From contig CP154956.1 in NCBI GenBank assembly GCA_039621445.1, positions 13,226,292-13,290,291 on the forward strand: DNA of 64,000 nt. Direction: 5' to 3'. The translations under genes were made by a program, and so were the position numbers. The notes beneath the pieces were generated by a model. The model ran no database searches and was not told the origin of the DNA. It saw only the letters and a list, made by a program, of their open reading frames with translations. Of this stretch, positions 1 through 12,360 are shown piece by piece; positions within the stretch are counted from its first letter, which is position 1; each line of letters opens with the position of its first letter. The stretch comes from Euglena gracilis. Its lineage: Eukaryota; Euglenida; Euglenophyceae; Euglenales.

Positions 1-3000
1 GGCATTGCCGGTTGTTGGCATTGCCGGTTGTTGGCATTGCCGGTTGTCGGCATTGCCAGTTGTTGGCATTGCCAGTTGTTGGCATTGCCGGTTGTTGGCA
101 TTGCCAGTTGTTGGCATTGCCAGTTGTTGGCATTGCCAGTTGTTGGCATTGCCAGTTGTTGGCATTGCCGGTTGTTGGCATTGCCAGTTGTTGGCATTGC
201 CAGTTGTTGGCATTGCCGGTTGTTGGCATTGCCGGTTGTTGGCATTGCCGGTTGTTGGCATTGCCGGTTGTTGGCATTGCCAGTTGTTGGCATTGCCGGT
301 TGTTGGCATTGCCAGTTGTTGGCATTGCCAGTTGTTGGCATTGCCAGTTGTTGGCATTGCCAGTTGTTGGCATTGCCAGTTGTTGGCATTGCCAGTTGTT
401 GGCATTGCCGGTTGTTGGCATTGCCGGTTGTTGGCATTGCCAGTTGTTGGCATTGCCGGTTGTTGGCATTGCCGGTTGTTGGCATTGCCAGTTGTTGGCA
501 TTGCCAGTTGTTGGCATTGCCGGTTGTTGGCATTGCCTGTTGTTGGCATTGCTAGTTGTTGGCATTGCCGGTTGTTGGCATTGCCAGTTGTTGGCATTGC
601 CGGTTGTTGGCATTGCCGGTTGTTGGCATTGCCAGTTGTTGGCATTGCCGGTTGTTGGCATTGCCGGTTGTTGGCATTGCCAGTTGTTGGCATTGCCAGT
701 TGTTGGCATTGCCGGTTGTTGGCATTGCCGGTTGTTGGCATTGCCGGTTGTTGGCATTGCCGGTTGTTGGCATTGCCAGTTGTTGGCATTGCCGGTTGTT
801 GGCATTGCCGGTTGTTGGCATTGCCGGTTGTTGGCATTGCCAGTTGTTGGCATTGCCGGTTGTTGGCATTGCCGGTTGTTGGCATTGTCGGTTGTTGGCA
901 TTGCGGGTGTTTTGGCATTGCCGGTTGTTGGCATTGCCGGTTGTTGGCATTGCCGGTTGTTGGCATTGCCGGTTGTTGGCATTGCCGGTTGTTGGCATTG
1001 CCAGTTGTTGGCATTGCCGGTTGTTGGCATTGCCGGTTGTTGGCATTGCCAGTTGTTGGCATTGCCAGTTGTTGGCATTGCCGGTTGTTGGCATTGCCAG
1101 TTGTTGGCATTGCCGGTTGTTGGCATTGCCGGTTGTTGGCATTGCCAGTTGTTGGCATTGCCGGTTGTTGGCATTGCCGGTTGTTGGCATTGCCGGTTGT
1201 TGGCATTGCCAGTTGTTGGCATTGCCAGTTGTTGGCATTGCCAGTTGTTGGCATTGCCGGTTGTTGGCATTGCCGGTTGTTGGCATTGCCGGTTGTTGGC
1301 ATTGCCGGTTGTTGGCATTGCCGGTTGTTGGCATTGCCGGTTGTTGGCATTGCCGGTTGTTGGCATTGCCGGTTGTTGGCATTGCCAGTTGTTGGCATTG
1401 CCAGTTGTTGGCATTGCCAGTTGTTGGCATTGCCAGTTGTTGGCATTGCCGGTTGTTGGCATTGCCGGTTGTTGGCATTGCCAGTTGTTGGCATTGCCGG
1501 TTGTTGGCATTGCCGGTTGTTGGCATTGCCAGTTGTTGGCATTGCCAGTTGTTGGCATTGCCGGTTGTTGGCATTGCCAGTTGTTGGCATTGCCAGTTGT
1601 TGGCATTGCCGGTTGTTGGCATTGCCAGTTGTTGGCATTGCCGGTTGTTGGCATTGCCGGTTGTTGGCATTGCCAGTTGTTGGCATTGCCGGTTGTTGGC
1701 ATTGCCGGTTGTTGGCATTGCCAGTTGTTGGCATTGCCGGTTGTTGGCATTGCCGGTTGTTGGCATTGCCGGTTGTTGGCATTGCCGGTTGTTGGCATTG
1801 CCGGTTGTCGGCATTGCCGGTTGTTGGCATTGCCGGTTGTTGGCATTGCCGGTTGTTGGCATTGCCGGTTGTTGGCATTGCCGGTTGTTGGCATTGCCAG
1901 TTGTTGGCATTGCCGGTTGTTGGCATTGCCGGTTGTTGGCATTGCCGGTTGTTGGCATTGCCGGTTGTTGGCATTGCCGGTTGTTGGCATTGCCAGTTGT
2001 TGGCATTGCCAGTTGTTGGCATTGCCGGTTGTTGGCATTGCCAGTTGTTGGCATTGCCAGTTGTTGGCATTGCCAGTTGTTGGCATTGCCAGTTGTTGGC
2101 ATTGCCGGTTGTTGGCATTGCCAGTTGTTGGCATTGCCGGTTGTTGGCATTGCCGGTTGTTGGCATTGCCAGTTGTTGGCATTGCCAGTTGTTGGCATTG
2201 CCCGTTGTTGGCATTGCCAGTTGTTGGCATTGCCAGTTGTTGGCATTGCCAGTTGTTGGCATTGCCGGTTGTTGGCATTGACGGTTGTTGGCATTGCCGG
2301 TTGTTGGCATTGCCAGTTGTTGGCATTGCCAGTTGTTGGCATTGCCAGTTGTTGGCATTGCCGGTTGTTGGCATTGCCGGTTGTTGGCATTGCCGGTTGT
2401 TGGCATTGCCGGTTGTCGGCATTGCCAGTTGTTGGCATTGCCAGTTGTTGGCATTGCCGGTTGTTGGCATTGCCAGTTGTTGGCATTGCCGGTTGTTGGC
2501 ATTGCCGGTTGTTGGCATTGCCAGTTGTTGGCATTGCCAGTTGTTGGCATTGCCAGTTGTTGGCATTGCCAGTTGTTGGCATTGCCAGTTGTTGGCATTG
2601 CCAGTTGTTGGCATTGCCAGTTGTTGGCATTGCCGGTTGTTGGCATTGCCAGTTGTTGGCATTGCCAGTTGTTGGCATTGCCAGTTGTTGGCATTGCCGG
2701 TTGTTGGCATTGCCAGTTGTTGGCATTGCCAGTTGTTGGCATTGCCAGTTGTTGGCATTGCCAGTTGTTGGCATTGCCGGTTGTTGGCATTGCCGGTTGT
2801 TGGCATTGCCAGTTGTTGGCATTGCCAGTTGTTGGCATTGCCAGTTGTTGGCATTGCCGGTTGTTGGCATTGCCGGTTGTTGGCATTGCCGGTTGTTGGC
2901 ATTGCCAGTTGTTGGCATTGCCAGTTGTTGGCATTGCCGGTTGTTGGCATTGCCGGTTGTTGGCATTGCCGGTTGTTGGCATTGCCGGTTGTTGGCATTG

Positions 3001-4790
3001 CCGGTTGTCGGCATTGCCAGTTGTTGGCATTGCCAGTTGTTGGCATTGCCAGTTGTTGGCATTGCCGGTTGTTGGCATTGCCAGTTGTTGGCATTGCCAG
3101 TTGTTGGCATTGCCAGTTGTTGGCATTGCCAGTTGTTGGCATTGCCAGTTGTTGGCATTGCCAGTTGTTGGCATTGCCAGTTGTTGGCATTGCCAGTTGT
3201 TGGCATTGCCAGTTGTTGGCATTGCCGGTTGTTGGCATTGCCGGTTGTTGGCATTGCCGGTTGTTGGCATTGCCAGTTGTTGGCATTGCCAGTTGTTGGC
3301 ATTGCCAGTTGTTGGCATTGCCGGTTGTTGGCATTGCCAGTTGTTGGCATTGCCAGTTGTTGGCATTGCCAGTTGTTGGCATTGCCGGTTGTTGGCATTG
3401 CCAGTTGTTGGCATTGCCAGTTGTTGGCATTGCCAGTTGTTGGCATTGCCAGTTGTTGGCATTGCCGGTTGTTGGCATTGCCAGTTGTTGGCATTGCCAG
3501 TTGTTGGCATTGCCAGTTGTTGGCATTGCCGGTTGTTGGCATTGCCGGTTGTTGGCATTGCCGGTTGTCGGCATTGCCGGTTGTCGGCATTGCCAGTTGT
3601 TGGCATTGCCAGTTGTTGGCATTGCCAGTTGTTGGCATTGCCGGTTGTTGGCATTGCCAGTTGTTGGCATTGCCAGTTGTTGGCATTGCCAGTTGTTGGC
3701 ATTGCCAGTTGTTGGCATTGCCGGTTGTTGGCATTGCCGGTTGTTGGCATTGCCAGTTGTTGGCATTGCCAGTTGTTGGCATTGCCGGTTGTTGGCATTG
3801 CCGGTTGTTGGCATTGCCGGTTGTTGGCATTGCCAGTTGTTGGCATTGCCAGTTGTTGGCATTGCCAGTTGTTGGCATTGCCAGTTGTTGGCATTGCCGG
3901 TTGTTGGCATTGCCAGTTGTTGGCATTGCCAGTTGTTGGCATTGCCGGTTGTTGGCATTGCCAGTTGTTGGCATTGCCGGTTGTTGGCATTGCCGGTTGT
4001 TGGCATTGCCAGTTGTTGGCATTGCCAGTTGTTGGCATTGCCAGTTGTTGGCATTGCCAGTTGTTGGCATTGCCAGTTGTTGGCATTGCCAGTTGTTGGC
4101 ATTGCCGGTTGTTGGCATTGCCGGTTGTTGGCATTGCCGGTTGTTGGCATTGCCAGTTGTTGGCATTGCCAGTTGTTGGCATTGCCAGTTGTTGGCATTG
4201 CCGGTTGTTGGCATTGCCGGTTGTTGGCATTGCCAGTTGTTGGCATTGCCGGTTGTTGGCATTGCCAGTTGTTGGCATTGCCAGTTGTTGGCATTGCCGG
4301 TTGTTGGCATTGCCGGTTGTTGGCATTGCCAGTTTTTGGCATTGCCAGTTGTTGGCATTGCCGGTTGTTGGCATTGCCGGTTGTTGGCATTGCCGGTTGT
4401 TGGCATTGCCGGTTGTTGGCATTGCCGGTTGTTGGCATTGCCGGTTGTTGGCATTGCCAGTTGTTGGCATTGCCGGTTGTTGGCATTGCCGGTTGTTGGC
4501 ATTGCCAGTTGTTGGCATTGCCAGTTGTTGGCATTGCCAGTTGTTGGCATTGCCAGTTGTTGGCATTGCCGGTTGTTGGCATTGCCAGTTGTTGGCATTG
4601 CCGGTTGTTGGCATTGCCGGTTGTTGGCATTGCCAGTTGTTGGCATTGCCGGTTGTTGGCATTGCCAGTTGTTGGCATTGCCAGTTGTTGGCATTGCCAG
4701 TTGTTGGCATTGCCAGTTGTTGGCATTGCCAGTTGTTGGCATTGCCAGTTGTTGGCATTGCCTGTTGTTGGCATTGCCTGTTGGTTCCAT
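1..4790. repeat. 16-bp minisatellite, about 300 units, cut by the window start
   Basis: Head-to-tail units TTGGCATTGCC[G/A]GTTG run without interruption to about 4780. Nearly all variation is at one base (G or A), with rare CTG, TCGG and GTCGG variants. Only one unit with a length change was seen, a 17-bp unit near 905. Because 16 is not a multiple of 3 and the unit has no stop in any frame, every frame is open and encodes the same 16-residue period (LPVVGIAGCWHCRLLA on plus, a Q/N-rich peptide on minus). The open frames are therefore a consequence of the array and not evidence of a gene. The array ends in TGTTGGTTCC, then unique sequence. Confidence 0.97.
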
Positions 4791-4973
4791 ATCATTTCAC
4801 ATACAGGTCCCAGTGATCCCACCAGGCTGCTTATTAAGACCCCCAGGGGGTCCCCCCACCCACCCACCCACCCAGCCCGGTGTGAGACCCCCCAGGGGGA
4901 CCCCCCAGAACATCGGGTTGTGTAAGGGCATTTCGCAGAAAAACTTTCGCAGAAACCCACCGAAACCCATACC

Positions 4974-5078
4974 CGCCCCCCCCCCCCGGGCAATTGTCAC
5001 GCGACAAATCGGGCAGCACGGAGGGGGGTGACAATTTTCCGGGGTGACAATTGCCCGGGGGGGGGGGGGCGGGTACCT
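4974..5078. mobile_element. Short C/G-run inverted-repeat element (CAATTGTCAC family)
   Basis: The left end ACCCGCCCC followed by GGGCAATTGTCAC mirrors the right end GTGACAATTGCCC followed by GGGGCGGGTAC, so it is a compact foldback of about 100 bp. The same words (CAATTGTCGC, GACAATTTG, GGCAGCACGGAGG) reappear in the arms at 7194-7290 and 9660-9830, so this is a family. No coding capacity. Confidence 0.7.
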
Positions 5079-5079
5079 G

Positions 5080-7190
5080 GACCTCCGGCCCAGGATCCCC
5101 CCCCCAGGGAAGAGGGAGAGGGGGTCCAGCCCTGGACACGCCAAGGGGGGTCTTCGGAGTTTAAAAAAAAGAAGAAGAAGCCTGTACCGCAAACTTGTCC
5201 AAGCGGCCTCCCCAGCGGTTCTCACGCCCCAAAAAAAAAGGAGGTGAATGGGTCACTTCAGTAATGTTCTCCCGAACAAAAGGAAAAGGAGCACGTCCTG
5301 TGGTGCGGGCCAGGCACTGGAGGAGGGGGCAGATCAAGCGGCTGTCGAGGGGCGCAAAGCACACCACACCGCAACATTGGGGCTGGCGACGTCAAGCAGG
5401 ATTTCGAGCTCTAGGACAAAACAAGGGAACAGGGTCAGCAGCGTTTGGCATTCGGCAACCGGCAGCAGCAGCAGCGCCCGAATTCGAGGCACTGAGCCCC
5501 CGCCAACTGAGCAGGTTCTGACAATCACTCTCCGCTTTCTGTCCATGGCTGTCCGGGTTGGGGTCAACAGTCCCAAATTGCCGTTTCAACACTGGAAATG
5601 AAATGGACTCGGTGCCCCAAAAAAAAACTTGCCAGGAGGAGTGATAATTAGCTTCATATCGAACCCCTCCCCCCGGGGAAGCCAGACAGTTCGGCCAGCA
5701 CAGGGCGGTCCTTAAGCAGAAAATTCCCGTCCCGGCAAGTTGCATAAAAAATCCAAAAAAAAAACATGGCAGAAAAAAATAGCCATATTTGGGCAAAAAT
5801 GGGTCGACTTCGGGGGGGGGGGGGAGGGAGTGATCAGTGATTCAGCCATCACTGTGAGTGAGCCCAGTGATTCAGGCATCACTGGGCCATCGCCCATCCA
5901 CCCAAATCGTCAAGAAAATGCGTTTTTCGCACTTTTCAGTTTTCGACCCTGCTGGACCCCAAGACCAGCCGTTGGCTGGCCCTTAGGCCTGAGGGCGATT
6001 CTTAAGGGGCGGTCTTTTAGGGAAGAAAAAAATCCCATCCCTATGGACCACCCTGACCAGCACTGGGGACCCTGACAACGCCCCAAACTGACAGGTCGTC
6101 TGCACCACAGACCTGACACTTTCCTGGGACGGGACCGTGAGGAGTTCTTGGGCATGCCAGTTTGATAGTTTCCTCGGAGGCTAATTCCACCACTCCGGCA
6201 AACTGTCATTCCCCAGAACTGGTCAGGAAGGTGTTGGACCTCCTCAAGAGCCACCAAGGGAGCAGGAATTGTTTTTAAGGTACCTTAAAAAACCTTTAAA
6301 AAAAACGCCTTAATTTTGTCCAAACTTTGTCCAAAATGCCTTTAACAAAAACTTCAAAAAACCTCAAAAACCTCAAAACACCGACGTTGGCTCGATGCCC
6401 GGATGGCTCTTTGATCGTCCTTGGAATATAGACACCATAAAAGCCTTCAAATTTTCAAAATGCCTTCAAAAAAAACTTCAAAAAACGCCGTAAAACCCTT
6501 TGAAAGATTTTGGATTTTTTCACCTTATAAATAACGCATGCAAGAGGGTGGGACTGTTTTAAATTCTTTTTTTAAAAAATGGCTGTCTGTGGCCGGCTGG
6601 ATATTTGTACGGCAGGAGCCAGTCTGGGTATAGGACCGGCTGGCAGACGAGGCAGGTGGCCGGGACCCCCCAACACACACGGGTCTACACATCGCTGAAG
6701 CCGAGGTGGCGGCCGGGGGACATCTCCTCGAGGGACTCGTGCCGTCAGGGCGTTCCTTGACAGCGGCCGTCCGGGCCAATTCAGATGAAAAATACACCCG
6801 GAAAAAAATTGTCCGAAAAATCGAGATTTTTTTTGGCAATGCCAGGTGGGAAAAAGTGATTGGTTTGAAATTGACCGGTGAAGTGATCTTGAGCCTTGGT
6901 GGACCATCGCCCATGCACCCAAAACCTCAAAAAAAAAGTGAGTTTCCAACTTTCAACCTCGTTGGAGCCCCGGCAGGTCCATTGGCCAACCAAAGACAGC
7001 CCTGAAAGGGGTGGTGCTTCGTAATGAAAAAAAACCCGTCCTTGTCCTCGAGGACCACCCTGGGTTCCGGTGGAAGCGGCGGTCCGCGGCGTACCGGGCG
7101 AAGCGGGCGGACCAGGCAGAGGGGGCCGGGGAGCGGTGGGTGGCGGCGGGTCGGGGTCGGAAACCCAACCCTGCCGGGATGGCACGTCTA
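5080..7190. other. Repeat-rich stretch, no supported gene
   Basis: Frames here are short and overlap on both strands without a convincing product. Visible structure includes CCTTAAAAA-type short repeats (6270-6510) also found at 17520-17640 and 18080-18165. A 'GATGCCCGGATGGCTCTTTG' tract at about 6395 recurs at 18040. A diverged pair at 5840-6070 and 6870-7080 shares the CCATCGCCCATNCACCCAAA region and a downstream GGACCACCCTG tract. Confidence 0.5.
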
Positions 7191-7193
7191 CGT

Positions 7194-9745
7194 GCCGGCC
7201 AAATTGTCACCCCGGGAAACTGTCACCCCCCTCCGTGCTGCCCAATTTGTCGCGCGACAATTGCCCGGGGGGGGGGGGGGGGGGAGTATAGGAACCTACC
7301 TCATCACTACCCCTAATTCGTGTCAAGAAAGAAAAGGTGGAATGTTGTAAGATTTGCTCATGTTTTTAGAAAAACGATGGTATTTAGGGGTAGTCATGAG
7401 GGCATCCCGAATGGTCATTTGTTAGGTTTTTCCCTCACACCAACGGGAAGATTTCAGTAGGTATTTTCTCGGGGTGAAAACCTCCCAGGGCCTGGGGGGG
7501 GGGGGGGGGGGTAAGTGCGAAAAGCAGACGCTGCAGCTGCCGATTTTCTATGGCATGGAAAGCAAAGCACCTGGAGCACAAGAGGGCTGTGCACGGCAGG
7601 AGAGGACTCAGAACCCCACCTTGCCGATTTTGCTGGCATTGCGCACTGTTGCACAGTGGGTCCCGACTCGTCAGCAAGGTATTCAAAAAAGGAATTGCGG
7701 ACAGCGGGGCTTTGTCCTCTGTCGCTTTGAAGCGTCCCCACCTGTTTGCAACCCTGTGCCTCTGTCCCGCCTCGTGTCAGAGTTTCCCCATTGACTCATC
7801 TGCATTAGATAGCGACCCATGACTTGCCTACCCCCTTCCAAAGCCATCGCCTGACAAGTCAGTCATACTAGCACGGGTGACATGCGTGACACGGGTGACA
7901 TGGGCCCCGCAGTGGAACCCCCAACATAACAAGTCAGCCAGTACGAGCCTCAAGTTAATGACTTCCCGGGGCGGTAGGTGTGGGGAAGCCCCAGCCCCTT
8001 CCCGGGGGGAGAGAACAGCGTTCGGCATCGCAAGCTCTGCGCCGTGGAAGGGCAGCACCAGCGAGGGGGAGGTTAGCCGGATGGGGGCACAGATCGCCGG
8101 CAGGGTGTGGCACCGGCGGCGGAGCTGGAAGTTGGGGGATGCCCCACCCCCGCCATCCAACAAAAAAAAACCCGGATGTAGATTGGTCGACCAGTGTTTC
8201 ACCACCAGCGGCGACACAAAGAGTTGGGGGGAAAGTTAACCATGGTTGGATAGAGCATTCCAAGGGCTTCATTTTTGGCCTCCAGACATTGTCTTTGATT
8301 TTGCTTCACTGTCGAGATGTTTTGAAAAAATCGATTTCTTGACCGAAAAAAAAAACCCGAAAAAACCCCCAAAATGGCCGTTTTGTGCCACAAAAGCGCG
8401 CCGGAACACTGGCCAGGCGTGTCAGCGGCCAAAACGGCGAACGGGGTGTGATAGAGGGCCTCCAGGGGTACATTTGGTCTGACCAAAACTTCCAGAAACA
8501 ATGGAAGTTTTCTCAAGATATTTTTGAAACATCTCACCCCGCCGAAATGGAAGAGTCGAAACTGGGCGAGTTGACAAATCCTACCCAGTTTGGACCCCTT
8601 CGCGGGTGAATGACTCGGGCCTGGCGGGCAGTTGGGGGTCAAACAGAGGTGATTCGGAAACTCGGGATCCAGTCGCTAGCGACTGAAGAAATTCCGGGAA
8701 CCGGGCCGCAACCGGGTCATGGTGATAATCCGCGGTTTTCATTACCGACCCAGGGGCGGGGGGGGGGGGGGTTCTACCCCCCGTTTCTCCGGTGGTAAGC
8801 TTCGGTCTTACTCTAAAGAGATACGAGCTCAGCACGGGGGAAAGCCCCAGCCTGGCTGTGCCGTTGGTGGCCGTGTGACACGCCCTGGCCTCCGACAGAC
8901 GGCTGTCAAGCAGGTGGACGGCGGCAAGCCCCCAAGCCTGCGCGAAACAGTCCGAGGACAACCACCGTCGACCCACAACCTTGACCCTAACCCAACCCCC
9001 CCCCCCCCAATGGAAACTAACCACAAATACAAAAAAATACAAAAATACAAATACGAAAAAACTGACCACAAAAAAAAAGGTCAGAAAGTTCTCCCGGCGC
9101 CTTCCTGCTTTCGGCACTGGGTCACTTTAGTTGTTTTCGCCAACCCCTCCCCCTTAGTTGCACTAAGGCTTCTTGTCTGTTTACGGCCGGCGCCAACTTC
9201 GCTTCTGGCCCAGTTTGCTGTTTGGTGAGTGGCCAGGACCCCTTACACCAGTGCTCTTTTGTTGCTTCCCCTGCCGGGTGAGTAACTCGGGTGTAATTCC
9301 AGCACTGTGATTCCCCCCCCCCCGTTGGGAGGGGTTCGGCCAAAAACTAGTGGCGGCTTGCGCGTACGCCGCCTTGAGGTCGTCCAGCATCTGCGGAACC
9401 AGGACATCAGAGGCACCCATCCAGCGGCAAAAGGGAGGGTCTGGCGGGCAGCTGTCACCCCCAGCCTGGAGCCCAGAGCCAAACTCTGGCTTGGGCAACC
9501 GAACGAGGGGAAAACCTAACAAATGACCATTCGGGATGCCCTCATCACTACCCCTAAACACCATCGTTTTTCTAAAAACACGAGCAAATCTTACAACATT
9601 CCACCTTTTCTTTTTTGACACGAATTAAGGGTAGTGATGAGGTAGGTTCCTATACTACCCGCCCCCCTCTGGGCAATTGTCGCATGACAAATTGGGCAGC
9701 ACGGAGGGGGGGTGACAATTTCTCGGGGTGACAATTTGGTCGGCA
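7194..9745. mobile_element. Element or rearrangement with about 240-bp inverted arms
   Basis: The arm at 7194-7438 is the near-exact reverse complement of 9496-9745. Both contain GGAACCTACCTCATCACTAC, the AAAACGATGGT region, and the CAATTGTC/GGCAGCACGGAGG motifs next to a G run. The outer right end continues with short GACAATT/GTCAATTG repeats to 9835. The 2.06-kb interior holds a G/C-rich patch (7970-8160) with frames on both strands, none recognisable as a transposase. It also holds one copy of the 110-bp dispersed repeat (9155-9255). It could be a long-TIR transposon or an inverted duplication of an older repeat. Confidence 0.7.
9155..9255 (+). repeat. 110-bp dispersed repeat, copy 1
   Basis: A block beginning TTAGTTGCACTAAGGCTTCTT and containing TTCGCTTCTGGCCCAGTTTG and GTGAGTGGCCAGG recurs in the same orientation at about 20125-20232 and, more diverged, at 28727-28830. 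All three lie outside recognisable exons. Function unknown. Confidence 0.75.
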
Positions 9746-10079
9746 CAGAGGGGGGTGACAATTGTCCGGGGGCGTCAATTGCCCCGGGGGGCGTCAATCG
9801 CCCGGGGATGTCAATTGCCCGGGGGGTACGGGTAGGTTCGGGGAGGGGGGGCAGCCTCCCGGGGGTAGGTAAGAAGACCCTACCTGCCCCGTATGCGCTT
9901 CAAGGAAGCAGGCATTGAGAGACCTGGTGACTGGTGAGAAACGGCGATCCATACCAGGCTTTTGCTTAGGACCCGGGAGGGGGGGGGTCCACTGGCTAGC
10001 CATTTTACTGGACACTGAAAAAAAACCACTCCCCCCCGCTTAGGCGGCCGGGTTCGCACTTAAGGGTTTTTTCTTTGAA

Positions 10080-11880
10080 ATGGGCGCATTTGTGCAAATG
10101 CGTAAATTTTGCGAAATTTCTGGTACCCTGTACCCTGACACACGGAAGACGGTTTATGAGTTGTTGCAACGTTATAATGGAGGGGATTAACTCCAGGAGG
10201 TTTGGTGTACATGCTGCCCACCAAATGACGTGAATAGGGCCGAGGGTGAGACTGGTGCTGAGGAATGCCAAACAGGTGGGAGACACCCACCCACTGTTAC
10301 GACACTTGGAACGGGTGCTGACGTGCTGGCTGAACTGACTTGGGTACTGCAGCCGCCGGTAAGAACACACTGGGCTTCATTACATCACACACTACAGACT
10401 ACGTCAGCCAGCTGTCACGCAACTGATGTGTGTTTATGCGCGCATTTGCGCAAATATGAAATTTATGTTTGTGGGCTCATTTGTGCAAATAAAACGCAAA
10501 ACATTGAAGGTAAAAATACATGTTTGTGGGCGCAAATGCGCCCAAACAAATTTGTTTGTGCGCGCAAATGCGCGCACCAACATCTTGAGGAAACTGGTAT
10601 GAGGATGGTTTGTACAATGGGAGGCAACGAACGTGACTGTATAAAAGCACACTGATGAGGACCATGACCCTGCGTGGTTCTTGAACGTGATAGGCGTGTT
10701 GGTGTGCGCATTTGCGCAAATAAACACAATTGTGTTTGTGCGCGCACCAACATTTAATTAATAGCTTCAAAATGATGCAGCCTTGGCGCACACAAACAAA
10801 TTTGTTTGTGTGCACAAATGCGCGCAACAAACATCAGTTGTGTGATGCCATCTCCTCCTCCGTGGTTGCGGGGTATAACGTGGCTGCTTCGGCGGGTGCT
10901 GTTGCACCGGGGAGGTCGATGCCAGCCTGGTGGGTGCTGAAGCATGGAAGGTGAGTGTGAGAGGGAAAGAAATAGGGTCCGCAGGGAATGACAGGGACGG
11001 GTGTCTCCCACCCAACTTATACCAGGGATTGCACAACCAGTTTTGTGGCAAAGAACCCGGCGGAAGAAGCCAAATCCTTGATGGACAACATTGTGTTTAT
11101 TTGCGCAAATATGCGCACCAACATAATTATGTTGGTGCGTGCATTTGCGTAAATAAACACAATTATGTCCTTCAAGGATTTGGCTTTAGCACCCATGAAC
11201 TGATACCGTCGATAAACGGCGTGACAAAAGGGTCGTGACGGCAAAGACCAGCGGGCCGTCCAGAAACATATTTTGGTGAGTTTGTCACACTGTTTGCCGA
11301 CGGCGCAAGCTTATGGGCGCAAATGCAAATAAACAAAAATATGTTATTTGCGCATTTGCGCCCACCAACACAATTTGTGTTTGTGGGCACAAATGCGAAA
11401 ATAAACATAAAGAAGAAGGTGTAATGGAAACACAACCGTTAAACACCAGCAGCAGATGTGGTTGATTTGCGCATTTGCGCGCATCACGTTGTTTGTGGGC
11501 GCAAATGCTCAAATGAACCACTTGTGAATTTCTGGAATCTACCAAGTGCTTCGTTTGCGCATTTGCGCTCACAAACAACGCGATGCACGCAAATGCGCAA
11601 ATGAACCACCAATGGAGAAATAAAAAGCGACGTCACTGGGCCCCGCAACAACCATCTTCAATGCTTTCTGAAGGGGTTCAACCCAAATGACCACTACCTT
11701 CTTCAACACCAATAACACCATTTTTCGCCAAAGTCCCAGGGGTCGCACTGCCAAAAACAGAATTTTGCTCATTTTTTGCACTCTCTTGTCAACGTGTTTT
11801 CAAACCCCCCGGAGCCACACAGCCGGAATCAAAAAAATTCGGACATTTGCGCAAATGCGCAAATCAACATAAAAAAGCTT
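10080..11880. repeat. Cluster of GCGCAAATGCGC-type palindromes
   Basis: More than a dozen occurrences of GCGCATTTGCGC / GCGCAAATGCGC or close variants are spread over 1.8 kb, often extended to TTTGTTTGTGCGC...GCGCACCAACA (for example 10428-10460, 10525-10585, 10700-10760, 11095-11165, 11340-11405, 11560-11600, 11845-11870). A diverged GC-rich set (GCGCACATGCGCCCG) continues at 12640-13510, and single sites occur near 15640. Spacing is irregular, so this is not a simple tandem satellite. No gene is supported between the sites. Confidence 0.85.
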
Positions 11881-12287
11881 AAGTGCAAATCCAGCCGCCT
11901 AAGCCCCGGGGAAGGGGGCTGGGCGGGTACCCCCAGCTTGGAAAAAAAATTCCTCCGACGCTGTGCACCGAGGTGGAAATGAAGTTTGTGCTGCGCTGTT
12001 TGGCGGATGGCCAAAAATGGGCATTTTTGGCAGGTTTTGGCGGTCCAAGAAATTTCCAGGACAGGTGCTTCGTACCAGTCCTGGAAAAGTTTTTCCGCTG
12101 GCCAGCCCTGCTAGCAGCCCCCCCCCCCGGGGTCCACTATGATTTCTACTTGCCAAATTTGGACTAGCTGCAGTCGGACCCCCCCGGGGGGGGGGGGGGG
12201 TACTGTGAAACCTCAAGCAGAAGTCTGAGCCACACACACGCACTTCAACCTGAAAATGGAGGGGGGGGTTGCACTGGAGGGGTGGCT

Positions 12288-12360
12288 CTTGCCGAATGAG
12301 CAGTGGGCGCCGCTCTCCGCGTACTTGGCGCGGTCGTCCGCGCTGTCGTTGGCGGACCGG
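12288..12360 (-). CDS. Histidine kinase exon: receiver with Ser and Lys
   Basis: Encodes RSANDSADDRAKYAESGAHC followed by SFGK. The Ser of SAND and the Lys of FGK correspond to the conserved Ser/Thr and Lys of receivers. The donor exon ends CATCCGGCC and the acceptor reads CTGCAGCCGGTCC, so CCGG is shared by both ends and the exact junction is ambiguous. No convincing further exon was found downstream. Confidence 0.65.

Noticed and set aside
1-4790. CRISPR array
   Set aside because: Units are contiguous with no spacers, and all other features of the window are eukaryotic.
5-5031. Very long open frames (up to 1637 codons) over the first 5 kb on both strands
   Set aside because: They are produced by a stop-free 16-bp tandem repeat. 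All plus frames encode the same peptide period, and the frames end as soon as the array ends.
7970-8270. GC-rich patch with three open frames as a possible further kinase exon after the receiver
   Set aside because: No frame continues the receiver fold or shows a recognisable motif, and splice sites are not decisive.
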